A stretch of DNA of 64,000 nt from contig CAXMOM010000065.1 in NCBI GenBank assembly GCA_964195425.1, forward strand, positions 1 through 64,000. The letters run 5' to 3'. A program made the position numbers and the translations under genes. Of this stretch, positions 26,974 through 37,024 are shown piece after piece. Numbering within the stretch: the stretch's first letter is position 1; each line of letters opens with the position of its first letter. The notes under the pieces were generated by a model. It was not told the DNA's origin. It did not search any database and saw only the letters and a program-made list of their open reading frames with translations. The DNA is from Glaciecola sp964195425. GTDB lineage: Bacteria; Pseudomonadota; Gammaproteobacteria; Enterobacterales; Alteromonadaceae.

Positions 26974-29921
26974 ATGAACAAATTCAAACCCAACTGAATT
27001 ACTAGCGGGCTAATCGCTAGTGGTTTGCTGTTCGGGAGCACAACCTTATACGCCCAAGAAGCTGCACAAGAAGAGAACGAAGTTACAACCTTAGAAGTCA
27101 TTGAAGTTTGCGGTTTCTCCACTAGTTTAATTTAGTCACTAAATGCAAAACGGTTTAGTGATACGGTAACCGAGCAACTATCGGCCGATGATTTGGGCGG
27201 ATTGCTCGATGTATAAATTGCTGATGCGTTAACGCGCCTGCCCGGTGTATCTGCAGTACGCATGGGTGGTCAAGCCGCGGAAATCAATATTCGCGTTTTG
27301 TCGGGTGATTTTTGTATTCTCAACATTAAATGGTCGTGAGCAGGTATCTACCAGTGGCAGCCGCTCTATTGAGTTTGACCAATATCCGTCTAAGCTTATT
27401 TCTGCAGGTGTCATGAATAAATCACCGAAAGCCTCGCTCATCGAAGGCGGTGTAGCGGGTTCGGTAGAGCTTAAAACCGCCAGCCCCCTTTCAAACTCTA
27501 AAACACACACGTTTAATATGAACGTTCGCGGCATGTTTAACGACAGAACCGGTGAAGTATCTGATGCTGATGAATGTGGACATCGTATAAGCTTTGGTTA
27601 CCAATGTCAGTTTTTTGATAACACCGTAGGAGTCGCAGTCGGTTATGCTCGTTTATTCCAACCAAGCGTGTCAACTCAGTTTATTGGCCTATCAGCAAAT
27701 TGTGAAAAAGACGTTGATAATGTAGTCGGCGACATTGAAAATATTAACCCTAATATTCCACTCGAAGGCCAATGTGGCCAATGTGGCGAATGTGAGCGTA
27801 TTGGTTGAAGGTTTCGAAATGCAGCACAAAGACGGTGCAGAGACTCGAAATGGTTACCTGCTGGCTTTAGAGTGGGCATCTACAGATAACTTCACCTTAA
27901 AAGCTGACGCTTTTTATTCAAAGTTTAATTCTGAACAATTCGCACGCGGTTTTCGCGTAAAACTTGAAGCACCACAAGTTGCTATAAATAACCCCGTTAT
28001 TGTTGATAACATTTTAACTGGCGGTAACTTTGGCCGAACGTCCACGGGCAATACTAGGGTGGAATTGGTTAACGACGATAACCAAGAGTTTGATGAAATT
28101 TTAAACCTTGGTTTAGGCGGTGAATGGCAAATTACCGACAATTGGTCGATGGCGTTTGATATCTCAAACTCTTCTTCTGAAAGTGACTTTTGTAACGGGC
28201 TGTTGTGGTCTTTAGTAGCCGAAGACGCAACTATCGAAAATCCGCAGCTAGATGAAAATGTTTCAATTTCTTACAAATTAAATGGTTTGGACTTACCCAA
28301 CTTAGGTTTTAGCCAGCAAGATGCATTTTCTAACATCAACCGCGTAATGGTTTCTAAGTATGGTATCTACCCCTTTCAAAACACCGACGATTTAGACGCG
28401 TATAGAGTCGATTTCCAATATGAAATACAAGATAACGACTATGTGCGTTCAATTGAATTTGGCGTACGTCATTCAAGCCGAACTTATACCAGCGATCGAT
28501 CTGTTTTTGAGTATGGTAGCGACTCTAACTTCTCGTTAACCCAACCGCCGTTACGTATTGTCGACGACTTTTCAGAAGTCGTCGAGTGGCAAGGAGACTT
28601 CGGCTATTTCCCTAGTTTTTTGTCGATTGACTTAGAAAATGCGCTAAATGCATGGTTTCCAAATGGTGTGCCCCAGCCACAACAAACCTTTTTTACTGGC
28701 GCAAGTCATGTGCTTAATCCACCAGGTGGTTTGGCCGTAGGCCTAGATACTTCGTGGTCGGTTGAGCAAAGCGGTGAAGTATACGAGACGGTAACGGCAG
28801 CTTATGTAATGGCAAACCTAAGCATGGAAATTGGTGATATGCCAGTTACCGGTAATATAGGTGTGCGCATGGTAGACAGCAAACAAGCATCTACTTTTTT
28901 ACAGCCGTGAACGGCGATATAGAGTTAGGTGCAGAACTCATAAGAGACGATTTAGGCTTAGTAAGCGATAGGTATCGAAGCGTAATTTTGGAAGATACTT
29001 ACACCGATTACTTACCGTCTTTAAATTTAATATTTCAAGTTAACTAACAGTTCATATTTACGTTTCGCAGATGCAAAAGTAATGGGAAGGGCACCTATTG
29101 ACCAGCTGTTTGCCAATACGGGCACTACTATTAGTTTACCGTTGGTTGAACGTAACATTGATACCGGCGAAATCGCAATATCGGGTCAGGCAAAAATAAG
29201 TGGTCAGGCAAATAATAATCCTTATTTACGCCCGTTTTATGCTAATCAGTTCGATATCTCATACGAGAAGTACTTCACTGAAACAGACGGTGCCATATCG
29301 ATTGCGCTTTTTTACAAAGACATTCGCTCATTCGTTGATGAAACTAGCATTGACCCTTACGACTTTAATGCTAACGGTATAGATGCTCCGGAAACGTTCG
29401 ATGTGCCTATTGTAGAGGACGTAGACGATAATCCCTTAACTGCTGCATCAACACCGTTCTTAGATCTTAACGGTAATCCAGCATTTGTCACCTTACCTCT
29501 TGAAAATGGAAATTATAGCACTGCATTTAATCATACTGAAGGCGGCTACATACGTGGATTAGAAGTGTCATATACGCAAATGTTTAGTTCCCTACCTAGC
29601 TTTTGGTCTGGTTTAGGCACCGTACTTAGTTATTCTCATACTGAAACTGAAACTGTGCGCATTGCGGATTCAAATCGAGGTGTGTATTCGTCTGACCTTC
29701 GAGGTTTATCGCCTAAGGTTATTTTAAGTACTTTGTTTTGGGACAGCGGCGACGGTGACGAGAACGCCCCGGTAACTATAGACCAAGAAAAAGTCCTGTT
29801 TAAGGGCGATAACCCTGCCAATATGAAGATTGCAGCACCTGTTGCAGGTGAATATCAATTTAAGATAATCGGTCCCGATGCTAATGCGCTCACCTTAATT
29901 ATATCGCCAGTACCGGATTAG
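26974..29921 (+). pseudogene. Broken TonB-dependent receptor with foreign C-terminus
   Basis: The remnant codes for a large outer-membrane receptor: signal peptide (SGLIASGLLFGSTTLYAQE), an N-terminal TonB/plug region (DALTRLPGVSAVRMGGQAAE) and beta-barrel segments such as NPYLRPFYANQFDISYEKYF and GGYIRGLEVSYTQMF. In-frame stops lie at 26995, near 27133 and near 27213; frameshifts occur near 27.30 kb, at a 9-base repeat around 27771-27797, near 28.90 kb and near 29.05 kb. After GLSPKVILSTLFWDSGD the barrel end is missing and an unrelated tail (GDNPANMKIAAPVAGEYQF) follows. It probably imported maltodextrins, judged by neighbours only. Confidence 0.88.
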
Positions 29922-29944
29922 CTTAATCTAATAGAGAGCAACTT

Positions 29945-29979
29945 AAAAAGCCGCTTCGTAACGAAGCGGCTTTTATTTA
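29945..29979 (+). terminator. Terminator after the receptor pseudogene
   Basis: A GC-rich stem AAAGCCGCTTCG with its exact complement and a three-base loop is followed by TTTTATTTAT. It remains intact although the gene before it is broken. Confidence 0.75.
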
Positions 29980-30032
29980 TATAATGTTTTAGTCAAGAAT
30001 ATGGATATTATAATGAATGACTAATTCAGCTT

Positions 30033-30587
30033 CTAAAGGGAATAGGCATAGTTAAAATAGTAGAAATTAACCCCATGATTTACATCCGCTAGGTTAGCAT
30101 TAGAATAGTGGTTAACACTTATTGATATTCTGTGTTTGTTCGCAATCACTAAGCCTGCTTCAAATTTGTCTTCAAATAAAATCCGAGAACCAAGTTCTCG
30201 ATCAATTAAATGGTCATCGTTTGTGTAAGAAAGTCCAATACCGGCACCGAAATAAACTTTCTGGCTCCATATAGGCACATAATATCGCCACATTGGATTT
30301 ATATAAACACCATACTTGTCTTTGTCTAACCAAGTATCGCTCCAATGGTAAATGCCTGCTTCTAACTCAAGCTTTATATATGTCGTGTTTTTGAACTGCC
30401 ATTCATAATCAGTCGGATGAATATAGCCTATGCGATAAGCCTGAGAGGGAAGTTCACCTTCATCTTTAAAGTACCAGCGCGATTTACCTTCACCAACTGA
30501 AATACTTAATTCTCCAGAATAGCTTTGTTTAGGAATAAAGGCCGAAAAAACCAGAGTAATAAATAATGTGAAAAAGAGTTTAGTCAT
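30033..30587 (-). CDS. PagL-like lipid A 3-O-deacylase
   Basis: The 184-residue protein has a signal peptide (MTKLFFTLFITLVFSAF ... SYSG) and an outer-membrane eight-strand barrel character ending in an aromatic residue-rich strand (FNYAYSL). The C-terminal HYSNANL matches the PagL active site H-x-S-N-A. In Pseudomonas PagL the third catalytic residue is a Glu twelve positions after the Ser; here that position is Asn (GVN), so activity is uncertain. I start at 30587 because the longer frame would need a TTG and would place a charged leader before the signal peptide. Confidence 0.75.
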   Translation of the reverse strand: MTKLFFTLFITLVFSAFIPKQSYSGELSISVGEGKSRWYFKDEGELPSQAYRIGYIHPTDYEWQFKNTTYIKLELEAGIYHWSDTWLDKDKYGVYINPMWRYYVPIWSQKVYFGAGIGLSYTNDDHLIDRELGSRILFEDKFEAGLVIANKHRISISVNHYSNANLADVNHGVNFYYFNYAYSL

Positions 30588-30894
30588 GCGTGAATTTGTT
30601 TTTGTAAATGCTATTATTCTCAAATATTAGCGCAATTAGCCATATAATTCAGGTGTTTCAATTACTTTGTTAGTGTAGTGGTATAAATATCAACTATGTC
30701 TGATTTATTACTGTGCTTATTTTCAGGTATAATGCCACCGCGACATTCAAGGTATAGCATTGCGCTAATGATGATATTGTTTGAACGTTTGTTACGTCAG
30801 TATTCTAATTTTTTAACACTCGGATTATTCTTGCTTTTACAAAATATTTTAGTCAAAGATGTGGGTATTATCATAAATGGTCCGTGCCCTTAGT

Positions 30895-33438
30895 ATGAAA
30901 AATTTGCCTATTGAAGCAATTACTCCAGAATTACTCAGTGTTATTGAACACAACGACTGTATTTTATCAGCGCCTCCCGGTGCCGGTAAATCCACTTATT
31001 TACCGCTTCAATTATTATCGTTGACGTGTTTCGCGAATAAAAAAATATTATTGTTACAACCTCGCCAAGTCGCGGTTCGCTCTATTGCCAACTTTTTGGC
31101 TTTTAGTTTGGGTGAAAAAGTAGGGCAAACTATTGGCTATCAAATGCGTGGTGAGTCTGCAGTAAGCGACAAAACACGTTTGTGCGTGATAACCGAAGGC
31201 TTATTAGTTGCAAAGTTGCAAAGCGATCCTGAATTGTCTGATGTTGGTCTCGTTATTTTTGATGAATTTCATGAGCGCAGTGTGCAATCCGATATTGCCC
31301 TTGGTTTAAGTTTGGAGGTACAATCAGGCTTGCGTGAAGACCTCAGATTGTTGGTTATGTCGGCTACTTTAAACGTGGCTGAACTGCTTATGTTAATGCC
31401 TGCAGCAAAGCAATTATCGTCAACTGGCAGAAGTTACCCTATAGAATACATTTATAAACCGTTGCCCTCGCTCACTACTTCCCAACGGTCAAATTTCAAT
31501 GCTAACAATCAATTAATTAATACAATCGTTGGTAGCGCTGCTGAAGCATTTAATAATCATGACGGAAATATATTGGTTTTCTTGTCTGGTGCAGGCCTTA
31601 TCAACAAAGTAAAAACTGCCTTAGATAGACTGGATTTACCAAACACCTTAATCGCGCCTTTGTATGGTGCACTTACCTCACAGCAACAAAAACAAGCTAT
31701 TGATATACCGTCTAAGGGATTGCGTAAAATTGTACTGGCAACCAATATAGCTGAGACTAGTTTAACGATTGACGGCGTTAATATTGTGATTGATAGCGGT
31801 CGTGAAAAAGTACAGCGTTTTGTAGTGGCTCGCAAGCTGAATCAACTCGTTGAACAAATGATTTCAAAGGCCTCGAGTATTCAAAGAGCAGGGCGGGCAG
31901 GTAGGCAACAAGCGGGTGTTTGTTATCGCTTGTGGTCACAAGAACAGCAACAATTTTTGCAAGAAAACACGCCAGCACAAATTAGCCAAGTTGATATTAG
32001 TCAAACCTTACTCACTTTGCTTGAATGGGGTACAGATTTCGGCCAACTGCCGTTAATCGATAAACCAAGTGGGGCGCAAGTTGACTATGCTTTTGGATTA
32101 TTACATCAGCTTTGTTTGGTTAACGAACAACATCAAATTACACCCGATGGTAAGCGTGCTTGCCAATTTAATACCCATCCAAGACTATCGCGATTACTTG
32201 TAAATGCAAGCACTCAAGCGCAAGAAACTATAAAATTATTAACTGTAATCGTAGTTGTCGTTATTGAAGGTAAGCCTTTGGGGCCAATAGTTGGCAGCAA
32301 TGATATAGTCGCTCAATGTCGTTATGTAATTACGCAACTAATATCTAAAACTCAACAAAAAGGCCTATTTGAATATCGCAAAGACATTAGCAGAACTGCA
32401 AAGCAGTTGAGTATTGGGCAAATATCTAGTTTATCGCTCACAAAGCTACTTAAGTTTGACGATATGGCCGAATTAATCGCCAACATACTTTTTGCCGCTT
32501 TTCCCGACAAAGTTGGACGCAAACGGAAAAACGGTGGGTATATTCTAAGCGATGGCACTGGCGCAGAGTTTATGCAAAACGATGAGCATGTATTGCCGGA
32601 ATGGATAATATGTACACAAACCCAACTTACCCATAAAACAAATGGTATTGTTCGTCAATATTGCGAAATATCCGGCACTGCTTTATCAACACTTTTAGAC
32701 ACAAATACACAAACAAGCAAACAGCAGCGATGGGATGACTCTCTGGCTAAAGTCGTGTGTAAGCAAGTTGCCTGTATTGGTGCAATTGAAATATCAAGCC
32801 AAGCTTGTTCGTTCACACCAAACAGTGAAACAAGTACTATCATTCTTAATCAAATAAAAAAGAAAGGCTTGCATACATTGCTAGGAAAAGCGAATGTGCT
32901 CTTATCAAGAATGCTGTTGCTTAAACACATTGACGGTGAGTATGGAGAAGACTTTCCAGATGTATCGGAATCTTCTATGACGAACACCTTAGAAACTTGG
33001 TTAACACCCTATTTAACTCGCATCACTAACTGGCAGCAATTAGGTAAGCTAAATTGGTTCGACATTGTTAAATCGACATTACAGTATTCGCAACAACAGT
33101 ACTTAGCTGAACATTTCCCTATTCATTTCACTGCGCCCACAGGTAACCAACATAGCTTAGATTATAGCGAAGACGGCAAGGTGATATTGGCTATTCGTAT
33201 GCAAGAACTATATGGTCTTGGGCACCATCCAACAGTGGGCAGGAGTAAATTACCCATTACCCTTTCATTGTTGTCACCTGCACATAGAGAGATTCAAAAA
33301 ACCGCCGATTTGGTGAATTTCTGGACGGGTAGTTATGTTGCAGTGCAAAAAGACATGAAAGGCAGATACCCACGCCATTACTGGCCTGATAGGCCCGAAT
33401 TTGCTATACCTACCACCAAAACTAAGAAGAAGATGTAG
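30895..33438 (+). CDS. hrpB: ATP-dependent helicase HrpB
   Basis: HrpB is a DEAH/DExH-box RNA helicase-like ATPase of uncertain cellular role. The 847-residue protein shows motif I APPGAGKSTYLPLQLL, motif II DEFHERS, motif III SATLN, motif VI QRAGRAGRQ, and the HrpB-specific C-terminal domain ending near RYPRHYWPDRP. I take the ATG at 30895, which gives the family start MKNLPIEAI; another ATG lies six codons upstream. It stands alone. Confidence 0.94.
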   Translation: MKNLPIEAITPELLSVIEHNDCILSAPPGAGKSTYLPLQLLSLTCFANKKILLLQPRQVAVRSIANFLAFSLGEKVGQTIGYQMRGESAVSDKTRLCVITEGLLVAKLQSDPELSDVGLVIFDEFHERSVQSDIALGLSLEVQSGLREDLRLLVMSATLNVAELLMLMPAAKQLSSTGRSYPIEYIYKPLPSLTTSQRSNFNANNQLINTIVGSAAEAFNNHDGNILVFLSGAGLINKVKTALDRLDLPNTLIAPLYGALTSQQQKQAIDIPSKGLRKIVLATNIAETSLTIDGVNIVIDSGREKVQRFVVARKLNQLVEQMISKASSIQRAGRAGRQQAGVCYRLWSQEQQQFLQENTPAQISQVDISQTLLTLLEWGTDFGQLPLIDKPSGAQVDYAFGLLHQLCLVNEQHQITPDGKRACQFNTHPRLSRLLVNASTQAQETIKLLTVIVVVVIEGKPLGPIVGSNDIVAQCRYVITQLISKTQQKGLFEYRKDISRTAKQLSIGQISSLSLTKLLKFDDMAELIANILFAAFPDKVGRKRKNGGYILSDGTGAEFMQNDEHVLPEWIICTQTQLTHKTNGIVRQYCEISGTALSTLLDTNTQTSKQQRWDDSLAKVVCKQVACIGAIEISSQACSFTPNSETSTIILNQIKKKGLHTLLGKANVLLSRMLLLKHIDGEYGEDFPDVSESSMTNTLETWLTPYLTRITNWQQLGKLNWFDIVKSTLQYSQQQYLAEHFPIHFTAPTGNQHSLDYSEDGKVILAIRMQELYGLGHHPTVGRSKLPITLSLLSPAHREIQKTADLVNFWTGSYVAVQKDMKGRYPRHYWPDRPEFAIPTTKTKKKM

Positions 33439-33641
33439 GCTGATAACTGTCAAGTTTTTTTACAGGTATATAGGCAATGGGCGTTTTCTTTTTGTAACTT
33501 ATTAATAAATATAGCTTAATAATTCTGGCGCAAAAGTTGCTTATTTTTTAAGCAGTAATGTTAGATGCCATTTAGGTGATTTACGGGCTCTTTTCCTTAT
33601 GAAGTATTGGTTTTGCCCTAACTTTTTAAAAGAGAATGATT

Positions 33642-34172
33642 ATGAAAATTACACGTTCTATACATTTAATCGTGTGTGCATTCGTGCTTATTGTAGGCAC
33701 AATTTCAGCGCCTAGCCAAGCCTCTATTATTACACTTACTGCCAGTATTGACGGAGCGCAAGCTAATGCCGGTTTAGGTACGGGAAGTTTGGGTACTGGT
33801 TTAGCAAACATGTTTTATGATGATGTAAGTAATGCGTTTTCTTGGGATATAAGCTGGTCGGGCTTAACCGGTGTAGTCACGGTAGCACACTTTCATGGGG
33901 CCGCTTTGCCAGATCAAAACGCAGGAGTGGAAGTACCGATATCGACTTTGTTTAATCCAACATCTGGCAGTACCTTCATTAGCGCTGCCCAAGCCGCAGA
34001 TTTACTAGCTGGGTTGTGGTATGTCAATATCCATTCAGACTTCTCGCCTGGTGGTGAGATTCGAGGTCAAGTAATAGCAGATAAAGTAACTAAGGTATCT
34101 TTACCAGGCATGTTGTCTCTACTATTACTGTCGATGGTTGGTATATTTTATTCTGGCGGTACAAAGCGATAG
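33642..34172 (+). CDS. Secreted CHRD-domain protein with C-terminal anchor-like tail
   Basis: The 176-residue protein has a signal peptide, then a CHRD domain: IITLTASIDGAQAN, VTVAHFHGAALPDQNAG, and the closing WYVNIHSDFSPGGEIRGQV. CHRD domains occur in extracellular proteins and their bacterial function is unknown. The C-terminus, SLPGMLSLLLLSMVGIFYSGGTKR cut into SLPGMLSLLLLSMVGIF and a basic end, resembles a PEP-CTERM or VPLPA-type sorting signal (proline motif, hydrophobic helix, basic tail), although it lacks the exact PEP triplet. The ATG at 33642 fits the AAAGAGA binding site better than that at 33636. Confidence 0.75.
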   Translation: MKITRSIHLIVCAFVLIVGTISAPSQASIITLTASIDGAQANAGLGTGSLGTGLANMFYDDVSNAFSWDISWSGLTGVVTVAHFHGAALPDQNAGVEVPISTLFNPTSGSTFISAAQAADLLAGLWYVNIHSDFSPGGEIRGQVIADKVTKVSLPGMLSLLLLSMVGIFYSGGTKR

Positions 34173-34692
34173 ACTCAAATAGTAATAATCTTTGAAGTTA
34201 GATTTCCTATAGTGGAAATCTAACTTCAACTGTCAATTCCTACCAAATTCTCAGCAACAAGTACTAGATATTCGAGACTGTCAGTATTGTTGTAATTCGC
34301 AACTAATTTACGCCACTTGATTTACTTCACTTGATTTCGACCAGGTTTCTACTTAGCAATTTCGGTGTAATGTAAACGGCAGGGAAATTATGCTGTCAAA
34401 AGCACATTAAGTGCTCGATACCCATAGGTTAAAATGGGCGGTAAGCGCCATAAATAGTAAATAAAGCTTCAATTCAGTCGTAAATTCATACCGTTACCAT
34501 ATTATTACTTTACTAACATCAATTTGCTTATTTTCAAGTAAAGAGAACTGCTTTCATGGACTTAACGTAAATATCTTAATTGAAATGAAGACATAGCTCG
34601 CCTTGCCGTGACATCGCATTGTCAAAAAGTATTTAAGGCCTAAATTTACAAGTGTTATATACTAAATAAATTTTATTAATGAGGAAGATTAA
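34173..34692. other. Intergenic region with a long hairpin
   Basis: About 520 bases without a recognisable gene between the CHRD and GH17-like genes. Besides the hairpin at 34194-34227 I see only AT-rich sequence, presumably with the promoter of the next gene. Confidence 0.5.
34194..34227. repeat. Perfect 14-bp inverted repeat
   Basis: GAAGTTAGATTTCC and its exact complement are separated by a six-base loop, 22 bases after the CHRD gene. No T run follows on either strand, so it may be a RNA-stabilising hairpin or a weak terminator rather than a classical one. Confidence 0.7.
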
Positions 34693-36090
34693 ATGACAAA
34701 AGGCAGTTACAAAGTATTTCTAATGGCAATTATGGCGATTTTTATGGTTGCTTGTGCCGATAAGCCGCTTCCCAGTGATGTCGGTATTGTTGTTGATGAT
34801 GCAGAAGTTGAATTGGTAGCACAGCCTTCACCAACGGGTGCTTATCCTACGGCTAGAAACGGAGATGTCTTGCTAGGTAACGATGATTATCCCGCTATTT
34901 CTTACGGTGCATGGCGTTCAGATACGCGTGAATCAGGTGCACTCGTACCAACAATAGCTCAGCAAAAAGAAGATATGAAAATCTTGGCGGCTATGGGTAT
35001 CAAAGTATTAAGAACCTATAATACACAGTCTTATATTGGCTTAGATGGAAAGAGTAATACTGAAAACTTACTAGAAGCTATCAAGCAGTTAAAAGTTGAA
35101 GATGCCGATTTCGAAATGTATGTGATGTTAGGTATTTGGATTGATGGATTAAACTCTTTTACTGATGTAGAAGTCATTCATAATCAAGAAAACGAAGTCA
35201 ACGCGTTAGAGATGGCTGTTGGTATTAAAATGGCACAAGCTTACCCGTCAATTGTGAAAGTGATTGCGGTGGGTAACGAAGCAATGGTGCATTGGGCGCC
35301 ATACCATGTTACTCCTAGGATTATTCTTAAGCATGTAAATGCGCTGCAAGCATTAAAAGCAGATGGTTCTATTGCCAAAGATCTCTGGATCACGAGTTCA
35401 GATAATCATGCCTCTTGGGGGAGTCTAGACGGGGGAACTGGCGGTGGTTATGATAATGACGATCTGAAAGCCTTAATCGCCGCGGTCGACTATATATCAA
35501 TACATACTTATGCATTTCATGACACCTATTACGATGAATACTTTTGGTTAGTACCAACAGCACAAGCTAATTTGACAATTAAACACAAAGTTGATGCTGC
35601 GATGATTAGAGCTAGAGACTTGACGATCCAGCAAACAGCTGATGCACAAGCATACATGTTAGCATTGGGCATTGAGAAACAAATCCATATTGGTGAATTA
35701 GGCTGGGCCTCTACAGCGAATGTACACTATGGCGATTCTGGCTCAAAAGCTGCAAGTGAATACAAACAAAAAATCTTCTATGATGCGATGCGAAAATGGT
35801 CAAAGGACTTTGGCGCAGCACTTTTCTACTTCCAAGCTTTTGACGAGCCTTGGAAAGGTGATGCAAATAATCCTGGGGATTCCGAGAAGCATTTTGGATT
35901 AATTGATATCGATGGCAATGCTAAATATGTCGCATGGGATATGGTTGATACACTAAATAACGAGGGCTTAACGCGAGGTGAAGTTTCAGGCTTTACTAAG
36001 AGCTTTGGTGGCGACATGGATTTATTGATGGCAACAGTATCTGCGCCAAAAGCAGCGCCTGTTGAGCAAGAACAAACAGATGGTGATTAA
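34693..36090 (+). CDS. Lipoprotein glycoside hydrolase, GH17-like (beta-1,3-glucan active)
   Basis: The 465-residue protein has a lipoprotein signal with lipidated Cys at residue 21 (FMVACAD), so it probably sits on a membrane facing the periplasm or outside. The rest is a TIM-barrel of clan GH-A type with GNEAM at 194-198 (Glu196 as acid/base) and HIGELGW around Glu335 (nucleophile), a pattern fitting GH17 beta-1,3-glucanases or glucanosyltransferases. Start supported by GAGGAAG. The C-terminal ~50 residues are low-complexity and acidic. No transporter gene adjoins it. Family assignment is by motif only. Confidence 0.72.
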   Translation: MTKGSYKVFLMAIMAIFMVACADKPLPSDVGIVVDDAEVELVAQPSPTGAYPTARNGDVLLGNDDYPAISYGAWRSDTRESGALVPTIAQQKEDMKILAAMGIKVLRTYNTQSYIGLDGKSNTENLLEAIKQLKVEDADFEMYVMLGIWIDGLNSFTDVEVIHNQENEVNALEMAVGIKMAQAYPSIVKVIAVGNEAMVHWAPYHVTPRIILKHVNALQALKADGSIAKDLWITSSDNHASWGSLDGGTGGGYDNDDLKALIAAVDYISIHTYAFHDTYYDEYFWLVPTAQANLTIKHKVDAAMIRARDLTIQQTADAQAYMLALGIEKQIHIGELGWASTANVHYGDSGSKAASEYKQKIFYDAMRKWSKDFGAALFYFQAFDEPWKGDANNPGDSEKHFGLIDIDGNAKYVAWDMVDTLNNEGLTRGEVSGFTKSFGGDMDLLMATVSAPKAAPVEQEQTDGD

Positions 36091-36125
36091 GTAAATGCAC
36101 AATACATATGTCTGTTTTATGCAAT

Positions 36126-36163
36126 CATCAATCACAAGCTATTTGAATAGCTTGTGATTGATG
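36126..36163. repeat. Perfect 18-bp inverted repeat
   Basis: An 18-base arm beginning CATCAATCACAAGC is followed after two bases by its exact complement, 35 bases after the GH17-like stop. It lacks a T run on the plus strand. It could be an RNA 3'-end hairpin for either converging gene. Confidence 0.7.
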
Positions 36164-36230
36164 CAAAAAGGGACGTGTGTGAAAGACTTTCCAATGCAAG
36201 ACAAAGAGGTACTAGTCGCTTTTCTGGCAG

Positions 36231-36701
36231 CTACTTTGTAGGTTTTTCAGAAACCCACAAGCTAATTTCACCATCAACAACAGTAGTCCCATTTGTGTCC
36301 AATGCTCGAACTGAAACTGAAACATCACCGGGCTGCCATTGACTAGCATCGATTTTTGCCTCAGCAACAATATCTGTTGTCGATTTAGCTAGGTAATTTA
36401 CATTCATGCCTTTTGGTAGCCAGCGTAAGTGTTTTGGAATAGATGCCTCAGCCATTGCTCCCATTGCCATTTCTAGAGCATTACATATGGCTATAGCATG
36501 TACAGTCCCAATATGATTTTGCACCGCTTTGCGTTTTGGTATGAGCACTTGACAAAAGTTTTCCTCCAATTTCAATATCCTAGGTTTTATAGACTTAAAA
36601 TATGGGGCTTGGGATGCAAAAACTCTACTAAATAGGGCTTGGCCAAAGGGATATTTAAGAAATTTGGCCTGTAATTTCAGCAGATAGTTCGTTTGACTCA
36701 T
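36231..36701 (-). CDS. DUF4442 hotdog-fold (thioesterase-like) protein
   Basis: The 156-residue protein fits the DUF4442 group of hotdog proteins: NHIGTVHAIAICNALEMAMG corresponds to the core helix, and GMNVNYLAKSTTDIVAEAKI to the following strands. Such proteins are thought to act on acyl-thioesters, but substrates are unknown. It is a single gene convergent with the GH17-like gene. Confidence 0.78.
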   Translation of the reverse strand: MSQTNYLLKLQAKFLKYPFGQALFSRVFASQAPYFKSIKPRILKLEENFCQVLIPKRKAVQNHIGTVHAIAICNALEMAMGAMAEASIPKHLRWLPKGMNVNYLAKSTTDIVAEAKIDASQWQPGDVSVSVRALDTNGTTVVDGEISLWVSEKPTK

Positions 36702-37024
36702 GCTCGTTTAACCCTTATATGAAAACGCTACGTTATATTACATCTTACCGTATTTCAGTCTTTGTGTTTACCAATCTTATTCATAACTTATGCCAGATAA
36801 AGTTAATCGCTATTTCAGACATCTTAAACAAAAGCATTGCTTGAGCAGTACCTGAACCAACAATATATATTTGTTCAATTGAAGTCGATTTAACAAACAT
36901 AAACTTAAACAGATTCGGCACAGCATATTTACCTTTCGCGGATTAAAGCGTATCTTTTGTAGAGCAGTTATTCGAAGATGACCATATTTAGTCGTCTTTC
37001 TTTAAACGCTCATTTTTTCAGGAG
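36702..37024. other. Intergenic region, nothing recognised
   Basis: About 320 AT-rich bases between divergent genes with no open frame of interest; it likely holds two promoters. Confidence 0.5.

Noticed and set aside
25314..29921. Mobile element or phage as the cause of the decayed block
   Set aside because: No transposase, integrase, terminal inverted repeats or target duplications were seen; point mutations, slippage and deletions explain the damage.
30696..30893. 65-codon frame upstream of hrpB
   Set aside because: It has no recognisable start signal or motif and its translation looks like chance coding of AT-rich DNA.
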